Source: Chitinophaga rhizosphaerae (lineage in GTDB: Bacteria > Bacteroidota > Bacteroidia > Chitinophagales > Chitinophagaceae). Taken from it: a stretch of DNA of 64,000 nt. Below the pieces are notes generated by a model that had not been told where the DNA came from, did no database searches, and worked only from the letters and a program-made list of their open reading frames with translations. Position 1 is the first letter of the stretch; each line of letters begins with the position of its first letter. This document shows positions 35,584-42,433 of this stretch, one piece after another. Location of the stretch: assembly GCF_003958645.1 (NCBI RefSeq), contig NZ_RXLO01000004.1, positions 1-64,000 on the forward strand, written 5' to 3'. The position numbers and the translations under genes are program-made.

Positions 35584-35719
35584 AACACCCCCACAAGAAA
35601 GAAAGTCTTATCAAACCCCGGAATTGAAGGAACTCGGGAAAATCGGAGAAATCACGAATTCGAATCCCGCCGGTGTCGGTGCGATTGACGGAGGAGCCCA
35701 ACCCGGCTATGTTTCTTAA
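35570..35719 (+). CDS. Lasso peptide precursor (A), 49 residues
   Basis: The product begins MDYNETPPQERKS. Its leader contains YQTPELKELGKIGEIT, the YxxPxLxxxGx5T motif that B1 proteins bind, with Thr29 as the expected -2 residue. Cutting after Asn30 gives the 19-residue core SNPAGVGAIDGGAQPGYVS. The only acidic core residue is Asp40, the tenth residue of that core, whereas known rings use residue 7, 8 or 9. Cutting after Ser31 would give a 9-residue ring starting at Asn. The C-terminal residue is Ser, the usual target of lasso kinases, and the kinase gene is next. An in-frame upstream TTG at 35531 is unlikely to be the start. Confidence 0.85.
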   Translation: MDYNETPPQERKSYQTPELKELGKIGEITNSNPAGVGAIDGGAQPGYVS

Positions 35720-35733
35720 ATGGCGCCTGTATC

Positions 35734-36675
35734 TTGAGCACTACCGTTACATTCCGGCGCCTCGATTTTGAGGAGTTCGTCGAACTGAAGGCGAAGATCG
35801 CATTCCATGCCATCAGGCTTTCGCCTTCCATTTCCGCATTCGGCGAAAACATTTACACAGGAAGCATTTCCGGCAATGGAAAATGCTTCCTGTTCGAATA
35901 TCATGAAGCGCAAATCCCGGCTGCGAGCTTCATCATATTACAGGCAGGCAGGCTGGTATTTTACCATCATGCATCCACGGTATCCCCCGTTTCCATCCAA
36001 TCTCTCATCCGCGGAAACATTACCAAATTCTGCCTCCAGGAACAGGGCCGCTTTTGCCTGCATGCGGCGGCGATGTGCGTAGGCGACGGCACCGTGTTGT
36101 TCGTGGGCAGGAAAGGTGCGGGAAAGTCTACCCTGGCCGCATTTTTCCACACCAGGGGCCATGCGGTATGGTGCGACGATTATGCAGTACTGCAACAACA
36201 GGATGGAACATTTTACGCCGAGAGGGGTGAAACGGCATTAAAGATCAACCCAGACACCGCCGACAGCCTGAATATTACAGCAGCGCAGCGCCGGCCTGTT
36301 TTCGAGCTGCCGGAAAACTGGCCTCGTTCCATACCTTCCGACGGCCTTACCCGCAAAACATATTTTTCCCTGCAACCTGCAGCCAGCCATGCTTTGCCAA
36401 GACCGGTCACTGCGATATTTTTCATAGGGCCAAGAAGCCCCGATCCCCCCAATCCGGTAATCCCCATCGGGAAAACTGCCGCCCTCGCCGTTTTAATGGA
36501 TGAAATGCTCCTGCCCGGGCTCAATTCCCGGAATTACATGGAGCTGTATTTCAAGTCGGCCGCAGACCTTGTAGACAACGTTCCCTGCTACGGCCTGGAA
36601 GCGCCAGACGATGTTTCCCGTATTCACGAAGCCTATCATTCCATGCTGGAAAAAATAAGCCGGTCAACTCCATGA
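35734..36675 (+). CDS. Lasso tailoring kinase (HPr kinase-like)
   Basis: This 313-residue protein starts at TTG (35734); no ATG is in frame before about residue 113. It has the HPrK-type core: RFCLHAAAM, Walker A GRKGAGKST (from residue 125) and the acidic pair in VWCDDYAVL (Asp148-149). Paeninodin-type kinases of this fold phosphorylate the side chain of the precursor's C-terminal Ser, and this precursor ends in Ser. It lies 14 bases after the precursor and overlaps the next gene by four bases (ATGA). Confidence 0.85.
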   Translation: MSTTVTFRRLDFEEFVELKAKIAFHAIRLSPSISAFGENIYTGSISGNGKCFLFEYHEAQIPAASFIILQAGRLVFYHHASTVSPVSIQSLIRGNITKFCLQEQGRFCLHAAAMCVGDGTVLFVGRKGAGKSTLAAFFHTRGHAVWCDDYAVLQQQDGTFYAERGETALKINPDTADSLNITAAQRRPVFELPENWPRSIPSDGLTRKTYFSLQPAASHALPRPVTAIFFIGPRSPDPPNPVIPIGKTAALAVLMDEMLLPGLNSRNYMELYFKSAADLVDNVPCYGLEAPDDVSRIHEAYHSMLEKISRSTP

Positions 36676-38750
36676 ACCATCCAGAAGCATATTCCCTGCT
36701 CCAATCCACGGGCGCATTTTTCGATACTTTACCGTCTTGCCTCGTTTCACCAGCGCGTTTACCGCTACTGAAAGCCGCCGCAGACGCCTTCCCGCCCATC
36801 ATCCGGTTCGCGCTCGAATGCCGGTTGCACGACTGCGACCAGGTCGATCTTCAACTTTGCATCAAGAAGGATCAAGACGACCTCCCTGCCATCTGCAACT
36901 GGTTCCGGTACCGGCTCGCCGGACGACCGGAACTGCCGGCGCTGCTGTGTTTCCTGGAAACCTGGGCAGATCCTTCTTCTAGCTGTCATCTCAATATCGC
37001 TGAAGTATTCCTGGAGCTGGATGTGTTACCCGGCGGTATCCGGACCCCGCTACTCTTCTTCGAACTCCAACAGGATATGGACAGCTATCGAACGAAGGCA
37101 CTCTGCGATTCGGTCATAAAAGGAACGCTGGGCAGCCAGCAGCCTTTCATTCCCCTCCTTAACAAAATCGTGGACGCCTGTCCCGGCCAGGCGCATGTGG
37201 GGTACCTGGGGATTCAGTTTTCGAGGGACGTGGAGGCTTTGCGAGTGAACATCAAAAAACTCCGCCTGCAAGAAGTAATACCTTTCCTACAAAAAATCGG
37301 GTACAGGTGGTGTGATCCACAGCTCGAACAACTCGTCACATTTCTGTTCGGAAATGCAGACCGCGTTACAGTCTGCATGGATGTAGGGGCAGACCTTTTC
37401 CCCAGGCTCGGATTTGAATGCTTCTGGAATGAACCGCCCGATAAAACGATGTGCTGGCAATACTTCGTAGATAATCTGCCCGCACCCGGCCTGGCGATCG
37501 CCGAAAAAACCGCGGCTGTTCTGAATTGGGACCAGGAAATATTCCCCGGGCAAGTCCAGGATTGGCCAGAACAGCTATGGATCGCGTCTTTACAGCAACC
37601 CGAAACCAGTTTCACTTATATCCGGCAATGGATCTCGCATTTGAAGGTTAGCTACCAGCCGGGGAAAGACCTGGAACTGAAGGCATACCTTGGCTATGAA
37701 AGCTCCTGGAAAATAATCCATCCCTGTCCACCACCCGAAATCGTCTCCCTGAAAACAGGAAAAGTGGATCTGCCCGACGTCCGGAATGCCATTGATAAAG
37801 GGATCAGTTACCTGCTATCATCACAGCAGCAATCCGGATGGTGGAAAGATTTTCTCCTGGAGCCCGGCGCTGCCGACGAGTGGGTGACTGCTTATGTAGG
37901 TTGCCATCTCGCCAGGCTGGAACGGCAAGAAACCCTCGCCCCGCTACGCCATGCGTGGAAAATTCTACAAACCCGTTACAGGGAAGGAGCAGGATGGGGC
38001 TTCAACGCCGCCGCGCCGGCCGATGCCGATAGTACTGTCTGGGCCTGGCATTTTGCGCAGGCCGCCGGTTTTTCTGCGCAATTCCCTGCACCCGGCCTTT
38101 CCCTGATGGATGATTACACGAACGAAAACGGCGGCGTCGTCACCTATTCCCTAAACGGCCCCATCGGCCGGAATAGCCGGGAGCAAGGCGCTTCGCCCTT
38201 TAATGGCTGGCAGATACCGCACTGCTGCGTAACCGCTGCCTATGCCCTCTCCGGAAATCCTGCTGCCACAGGTTTTTTGCTATCGCAACAAAACAATGCC
38301 GGTTATTGGTACGGATACTGGTGGAAAGGCCCCGAATACGCCACGGCACTCGCCACGGAAGCATTGTTCCTGCAAAATGCGGAAACAAATGAAGCCGCCA
38401 TTGGGAAAGCCGTCCATTGGGCGATGGAAAACTCGGCAACAGCTCTGGCGGCGGGCAATCCCAACTGTTTCAAAATTGCGCTGTATCTCAAAATATTGTT
38501 GTGCGCACGGCATAACCCGCATCAAATACGGGCCGCCGAATTGGTGAACCATCTCCTGGAAACCCAGCGGTCACAGGGATCCTGGCCTCCCTCTGCCGAA
38601 TTGAGAAGTCCCGATACAAATGATGTTACGCATGAAACCAATGAAAAAGTGCGGGTCGTCAAAGATGACTCAGGGATTTTTTCTACCGCTACCATCCTGG
38701 ATGCGCTTCACAAATTTGTGGTGGCTACTACTACTTCCAGAACTCCCTGA
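36672..38750 (+). CDS. Lasso-cluster protein with a terpene-cyclase-like (QW-repeat) C-terminal domain
   Basis: This 692-residue protein has no signal peptide or membrane helix. The N-terminal half (about 1-370) matches no family I recognise. The C-terminal half looks like an alpha/alpha-barrel of the squalene-cyclase/prenyltransferase class, with three exact Qx3GxW motifs: QQQSGWW (about residue 384), QNNAGYW (about 538) and QRSQGSW (about 630). DADST near residue 450 sits where class II cyclases have DxDDT, with the last Asp replaced by Ser. The ATGA overlap with the kinase gene places it in the lasso operon. Inference: a tailoring enzyme acting on the peptide or supplying an isoprenoid. 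A structural or protein-binding barrel without cyclase activity is equally possible. Its last 81 bases overlap the convergent nucleotidyltransferase gene. Confidence 0.75.
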   Translation: MNHPEAYSLLQSTGAFFDTLPSCLVSPARLPLLKAAADAFPPIIRFALECRLHDCDQVDLQLCIKKDQDDLPAICNWFRYRLAGRPELPALLCFLETWADPSSSCHLNIAEVFLELDVLPGGIRTPLLFFELQQDMDSYRTKALCDSVIKGTLGSQQPFIPLLNKIVDACPGQAHVGYLGIQFSRDVEALRVNIKKLRLQEVIPFLQKIGYRWCDPQLEQLVTFLFGNADRVTVCMDVGADLFPRLGFECFWNEPPDKTMCWQYFVDNLPAPGLAIAEKTAAVLNWDQEIFPGQVQDWPEQLWIASLQQPETSFTYIRQWISHLKVSYQPGKDLELKAYLGYESSWKIIHPCPPPEIVSLKTGKVDLPDVRNAIDKGISYLLSSQQQSGWWKDFLLEPGAADEWVTAYVGCHLARLERQETLAPLRHAWKILQTRYREGAGWGFNAAAPADADSTVWAWHFAQAAGFSAQFPAPGLSLMDDYTNENGGVVTYSLNGPIGRNSREQGASPFNGWQIPHCCVTAAYALSGNPAATGFLLSQQNNAGYWYGYWWKGPEYATALATEALFLQNAETNEAAIGKAVHWAMENSATALAAGNPNCFKIALYLKILLCARHNPHQIRAAELVNHLLETQRSQGSWPPSAELRSPDTNDVTHETNEKVRVVKDDSGIFSTATILDALHKFVVATTTSRTP

Positions 38751-39902
38751 AATGAATCTGTAGATTTTTTTGACTACGAGAAACGGGATCGTCCAGGCAG
38801 GGCCATTCGACAGTGCTATATCCTGCAAGTTCGGTACAAACAGCTGAAGCCCCCCGCGGAGGTTTGTTCTGATCCTCGCCCGCAACGCCACTTTAGCGTT
38901 TGCATGCGCGATCTTGTTCATTAAAACAGACCGATTCCTGTTTCCCGTTTTCGCGAACAGCCGGTAATGGGTGGCCGGAACTCCCGCAACCGGAACGCTC
39001 AGCCCGATGATCTCCTGCATCGCATTAATTCCCGACCACAAGTGTGGTGCAAAACCATGGGCGGCATACTGGGCCTGAATTTCTGCCCAATCCATTTCCC
39101 CGGGAGCTGCCTGGGCAATGCAAGCCAAATCCACCAGGTATTTAAATTTCAACAATGATTCCCGTACGAGGTGGTGCACGGATACACACAAGAAGTCATA
39201 GGTCGGCGGCAGCTCAGCCAACAAAGTTCCATCATCAGCCACATAGCGTTGCAGATGCGAAGCAAAATATGCATGCCCTTGAAATTTACCCCAAAAATCT
39301 TCTACCAGTTTCCATTTTAGTTCAACGTTGCAACTGATGCCCCACCGGTTTTCAGGAGACCGGAACGCCAGTTCGCGCATAAACCGCAGCACGAATCCCA
39401 ACTGGTGTTCCTTTATCTCATAATACAGCCGGTAACCGTTGTCCAGCAGGAGTTTCATCAGCAACCGGAAGTCCTTTTTATCGATGAGCAGGTCAACATC
39501 CGCACCTTCCCGGAAATCTGAAGATCTGTAATACTTCTGCGCCAGCGTTCTTCCTTTATGGGGAATCGCCCTTATCCCTGCCTGTTCGCAGAGCTGTAGC
39601 ACCTCTTGCAACACTTCGGTTTGTCGGTCGCTGAACATCGTCCAGCCAAGGAAATCCTTCTTCAACGTGTCGTAAATGAGCGGGTCGATGGGGATGTTTG
39701 TATGGTTGATGGTGTTAAAAATGAAGTTCCTGATTTGGTTGACCGCAATGAGCTGATACCATGCCTGCCAGTCGATGGGGTTAGTAGCAGCGAAGTGGCG
39801 GACGGTTTGATCGTCCTGCGTGCCAAAATACATCCGTGTTATCAGGATGATCAGCACCTGTTCGTTTGTGAATCTGTTTTTCAGTTCGCTTATCGCTAAC
39901 AT
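38670..39902 (-). CDS. Nucleotidyltransferase-fold protein of the lasso cluster
   Basis: The protein is 410 residues from MLAISELKNRFTNEQVLIIL. The nucleotidyltransferase core is visible as AGIRAIPHKGRTLAQKYY, then DFREGADVDLLIDKKDF with a DxD metal site, then CNVELKWKLVED. This is the PF14907-like type often found in lasso clusters alongside an HPr-kinase-like gene, where it modifies the phosphorylated peptide further or transfers a nucleotide or sugar. It lies on the opposite strand from the main operon and 2 bases after the Nif11-like gene. The C-terminus (SGSSGSSSSHHK) is low-complexity and reads into the convergent gene. Confidence 0.82.
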   Translation of the reverse strand: MLAISELKNRFTNEQVLIILITRMYFGTQDDQTVRHFAATNPIDWQAWYQLIAVNQIRNFIFNTINHTNIPIDPLIYDTLKKDFLGWTMFSDRQTEVLQEVLQLCEQAGIRAIPHKGRTLAQKYYRSSDFREGADVDLLIDKKDFRLLMKLLLDNGYRLYYEIKEHQLGFVLRFMRELAFRSPENRWGISCNVELKWKLVEDFWGKFQGHAYFASHLQRYVADDGTLLAELPPTYDFLCVSVHHLVRESLLKFKYLVDLACIAQAAPGEMDWAEIQAQYAAHGFAPHLWSGINAMQEIIGLSVPVAGVPATHYRLFAKTGNRNRSVLMNKIAHANAKVALRARIRTNLRGGLQLFVPNLQDIALSNGPAWTIPFLVVKKIYRFISGSSGSSSSHHKFVKRIQDGSGRKNP

Positions 39903-39904
39903 TT

Positions 39905-40117
39905 TCAGCGGTTTATCTGGCTGAGGTTGCGGGAAAATTGCAGCCATCGGATGTCCCAATCTACCTGGAATGCTTTTTTAAAATCGGCTGTAGTGGCGGG
40001 GAGGTTTTGTTGATTGGAGTGTTGAACGAGGTCTTCCAATGTTGTGATGTTCGCCGGGCGACCGGCTGGCCGGTTGCGGAGGTCTTGAATCAGTTGTAAT
40101 GCGTTTTGAACAGACAT
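39905..40117 (-). CDS. Nif11-like small protein (possible leader peptide or helper)
   Basis: This 70-residue protein begins MSVQNALQLIQDLRNRP. It continues with ITTLEDLVQHSNQQNLP and ends DWDIRWLQFSRNLSQINR. The opening, the helical spacing and the closing D(W)xxRW segment resemble Nif11 domains, which act as RiPP leader peptides or stand alone in other clusters. There is no Gly-Gly site or core peptide, so a precursor role is unlikely. It is translationally linked to the nucleotidyltransferase (2-base gap). A partner that presents substrate to that enzyme is a reasonable inference. Confidence 0.6.
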   Translation of the reverse strand: MSVQNALQLIQDLRNRPAGRPANITTLEDLVQHSNQQNLPATTADFKKAFQVDWDIRWLQFSRNLSQINR

Positions 40118-40439
40118 GGGATACGTTTTATGGAAAAGATGGCTGTACGAGTAATTTACAATTTCCGGGGGAGATAAGTTTACATTCCGGGGATGATTTT
40201 AGGGGATGACGGGGGTATTATGGAAGAAGTGTTTGATAATTACTGTTCGTTACGCTTTCGATAACCATAGTAAACGGGCACAATCTTGCAGGGGCGAATG
40301 CTAACTCCATTTCGTTACGCGCATGAAATCTAAGAGAATTCGGGGGTAACCGGGCAGGGGATTTCCGATAAACAGAAAGCCGCATACATCCTGGGATGCA
40401 CGCGGCTTAAGCCTGTTATTGACGGGGGTCGCTGAAAGA
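40118..40439. other. Intergenic region between the Nif11-like and RGG-phosphoesterase genes
   Basis: Both flanking genes are on the minus strand, so this should hold the promoter for the Nif11-nucleotidyltransferase pair and the terminator of the RGG gene. No exact TAnnTTTG box was found upstream of 40117, and no supported reading frame is present. Confidence 0.5.
40376..40409 (-). terminator. Terminator of the RGG-phosphoesterase gene
   Basis: The stem AAGCCGC (40377-40383) pairs with GCGGCTT (40402-40408) and has an inner paired segment (ATCC/GGAT). The T-run is weak (TTTCT on the minus strand). Confidence 0.55.
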
Positions 40440-41711
40440 TCAGGCGCCGCCGAGTTTGCATTTCTGGAGCACTTCCCAGGATTTGCCGTTGTGGCGGAGG
40501 AAGTACAGGTTGTTTACTTTGAAGGAAGCCGTGTATTCCTTGTTTTCGTACTCGGGCCAGGCTTTTTCGAAAGTAGCGTCGTCGAGGTCTTTGAAGGCCA
40601 CGGTAACGTGGGGAGTGAAACCGGTGCGGGCGAGCATGGTACTGAAGCCGAATTCCTTCCGGAGGAAGTTGATCAGCTGGCGGTGCATGGCGCTCATGGT
40701 TTCGGATTTCTCCACGTTGATGAAGAGGACGCGGTTTTGTTTGTTGGGGAATGTGCCGAAGCCGTTGAGGCCTACTTCGAAGGGCGCCTGTGTTTTGGCG
40801 AACTCGGTGAGTTCTTCGCAGAAGGCCCTTTCGAGGCTCGGGTCGGCCGTGAAGGGCACCTGCAGGGTAATGTGCGGGAGCACTTTCAGTGCGTACATCG
40901 GGCCGTATTGTTCGGCGAATTCCTGTTTTATCTTGATGATCTCCTTACCAACTTCTGCAGTGGGGAGGAGTGCGATGAAGTAAATTTTATTGTCCGGTTT
41001 GGGGGGACGCTGACCACCTCTGAAGCCGCCCTGGGGCCTGCCTCCGCCGCCTTGCGGGCGACCGCCGCCATATCCGCCGCCGCCACCGCGGTTGAAACCA
41101 CCGCCACCGCCGCCGCGATCGTATCCGCCGCCGCCACCGCGGTTGAAGCCACCGCCTCCGCCGCCGCGATCATATCCGCCGCCGCCGCCACGGTTGAAGC
41201 CGCCGCCGCGGTCGTATCCACCACCACGGTCGTAGCCACCGCCGCCGCCGCCACGGTCGTATCCGCCGCCACGGTTGCCGCCATAGCCGCCACCGCCACG
41301 GTCGTATCCGCCGCCGCTTCCGCCGCGGTCATAGCCGCCGCCACGGTTGCCGCCGCCGTATCCGCCGCCCCCTTCGGGACGGTCACGGTTAAAATCGCGG
41401 TCTCCACGGTTGAAATCACGGTCGCGGTATCCGCCACCGCCTTCGTTGCGCGGGGTGTAACCACCACCTTCGCGGTTATAGGCACCTTCGCGGTTGAAAT
41501 TAGCGCCGTCGTTGCTGCGGGGGGTGTAACCACCTTCGCTACGCGGGCGATAGCCGCCTTCAGAACGTGTGTTGTTAAAAGGACGTTCCTCGTCTTTGCC
41601 AAATTCGGGTTTCTTGGAATAACCGCCCTCCTGGTCTTGGTTGGGTTCTTGCGGATCTCTGCTGTAGCCAGGAGAATACTTTCGGGGGCGTTCGTTTCTC
41701 TCAAAATTCAT
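40440..41711 (-). CDS. 2H phosphoesterase (2'-5' RNA ligase-like) with a long Gly/Arg/Tyr-rich N-terminus
   Basis: The protein is 423 residues. About residues 240-423 form a 2H phosphoesterase with both catalytic HxT motifs, PHITLQV and PHVTVAF, as in bacterial 2'-5' RNA ligase/LigT-like enzymes that act on 2',3'-cyclic phosphate or 2'-5' RNA ends. The first ~235 residues are intrinsically disordered: polar at first (RNERPRKYSPGYSRDPQEP), then many GGGYDRGGG- and GFNRGGG-type units. RGG/YG-rich tails bind RNA and can drive condensation in other proteins. Bacterial LigT proteins are normally about 180 residues, so the tail more than doubles the size. A probable promoter lies about 210 bases upstream. 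Confidence 0.9.
   Translation of the reverse strand: MNFERNERPRKYSPGYSRDPQEPNQDQEGGYSKKPEFGKDEERPFNNTRSEGGYRPRSEGGYTPRSNDGANFNREGAYNREGGGYTPRNEGGGGYRDRDFNRGDRDFNRDRPEGGGGYGGGNRGGGYDRGGSGGGYDRGGGGYGGNRGGGYDRGGGGGGYDRGGGYDRGGGFNRGGGGGYDRGGGGGGFNRGGGGGYDRGGGGGGFNRGGGGGYGGGRPQGGGGRPQGGFRGGQRPPKPDNKIYFIALLPTAEVGKEIIKIKQEFAEQYGPMYALKVLPHITLQVPFTADPSLERAFCEELTEFAKTQAPFEVGLNGFGTFPNKQNRVLFINVEKSETMSAMHRQLINFLRKEFGFSTMLARTGFTPHVTVAFKDLDDATFEKAWPEYENKEYTASFKVNNLYFLRHNGKSWEVLQKCKLGGA
41010..41460. repeat. Degenerate in-frame repeat tract coding the RGG-like region
   Basis: Imperfect GGN-rich units, coding GGYDRGGG and GFNRGGG variants, repeat through this part of the phosphoesterase gene. They are coding repeats, possibly length-variable between strains. 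Confidence 0.75.
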
Positions 41712-41924
41712 CTTACTTGATTAAAGCGTGTTTGAAGCAAATTTTTCAATGATTTCATGAAAATGAAATTCACCTACTTGTTAAAACTAAAAATGATTAA
41801 AATTTTATTATTCATCCGCCGGCGCGTAACCTGCATAACGTCAGGATGTTTGATAATGTTCAATTTATACCGGCTTCCGTTTAAACCTAAAAATCAATTT
41901 TTTCAACTTTTTTTAATGGAATCG
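41712..41924 (-). promoter_or_regulatory. Long 5' leader of the RGG-phosphoesterase gene
   Basis: About 200 AT-rich bases separate the probable promoter from the ATG. They contain a perfect 7-base stem with a 4-base loop (41752-41769, ATTTCAT against ATGAAAT) and a T-run. A long leader of this kind is common for cold- or growth-regulated RNA-binding proteins. Regulation here is inference. Confidence 0.35.
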
Positions 41925-41956
41925 CAAAGATAATTTAGTGCCGCATAGCGAAACAA
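41925..41956 (-). promoter_or_regulatory. Phylum-type promoter of the RGG-phosphoesterase gene
   Basis: On the minus strand a TTG (41954-41956) is followed after 21 bases by TATCTTTG (41925-41932), an exact TAnnTTTG box. Transcription would start near 41918. Confidence 0.5.
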
Positions 41957-41973
41957 CTTTTCGCGGAAATTTT

Positions 41974-42150
41974 CTAATTAATCCTCACATCCAACTCGAC
42001 AGGAATTCTAAAAGGTAGTTCTGGCAAATGGTTAACTGGACATCTCATCCAAACCGCGCTTATAGGGCTACCGATATAAGACCTGGTAAATTCATTTTTG
42101 CCTTGAGATACACCTGCATCAAATTCATGAGTAAGTTTTTCAATTCTTAT
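41974..42150 (-). pseudogene. Gene remnant (C-terminal fragment, probably frameshifted)
   Basis: A 59-codon minus-strand frame ends at a TAG (41974-41976) with protein-like sequence: EKLTHEFDAGVSQGKNEF, then SYIGSPISAVWMRCPVNH and LPELPFRIPVELDVRIN. It lacks a good start. Just upstream, in another frame, is a second protein-like stretch (NTHWRSEDNLSWCYE and a stop near 42147), suggesting one frameshift within a decayed gene. The family is not recognised. Confidence 0.3.
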
Positions 42151-42433
42151 TCATAGCACCAGGATAAATTGTCTTCACTGCGCCAGTGAGTATTCACTGA
42201 ATTGGCACCCACACAGTGCCAAACGCTGTTCCCATGTAATATACAAAAAATCCGGCGTATCCGGTCAAGCCTCCGGGCAATATTAGCACAATACTACCAA
42301 TCCAATCGTTAATTTTTTGCAAAAATGGTATAAACGGAAGGATTTCTGCATCGAAATGCACATTCCTGTTGGAGCGCCCGCCAGCCCCGGGTTTCCCGTC
42401 AACCAGCAGGCGCTTATTTCAATCCGTTGATTA
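42151..42433. other. Gene-poor stretch between the remnant and the AIM24-like gene
   Basis: Together with the preceding features this fills a gap of over 700 bases. It contains short broken frames on the minus strand (see the remnant) but no supported gene. Confidence 0.4.

Noticed and set aside
41010..41460. Possible CRISPR or satellite array
   Set aside because: The repeats are imperfect, in frame, without spacers, and lie inside an open reading frame with a catalytic domain.
40419..41720. Ala/Thr/Val-rich frames opposite the RGG-phosphoesterase
   Set aside because: They are the complement of Gly/Arg repeat codons and carry no motif.
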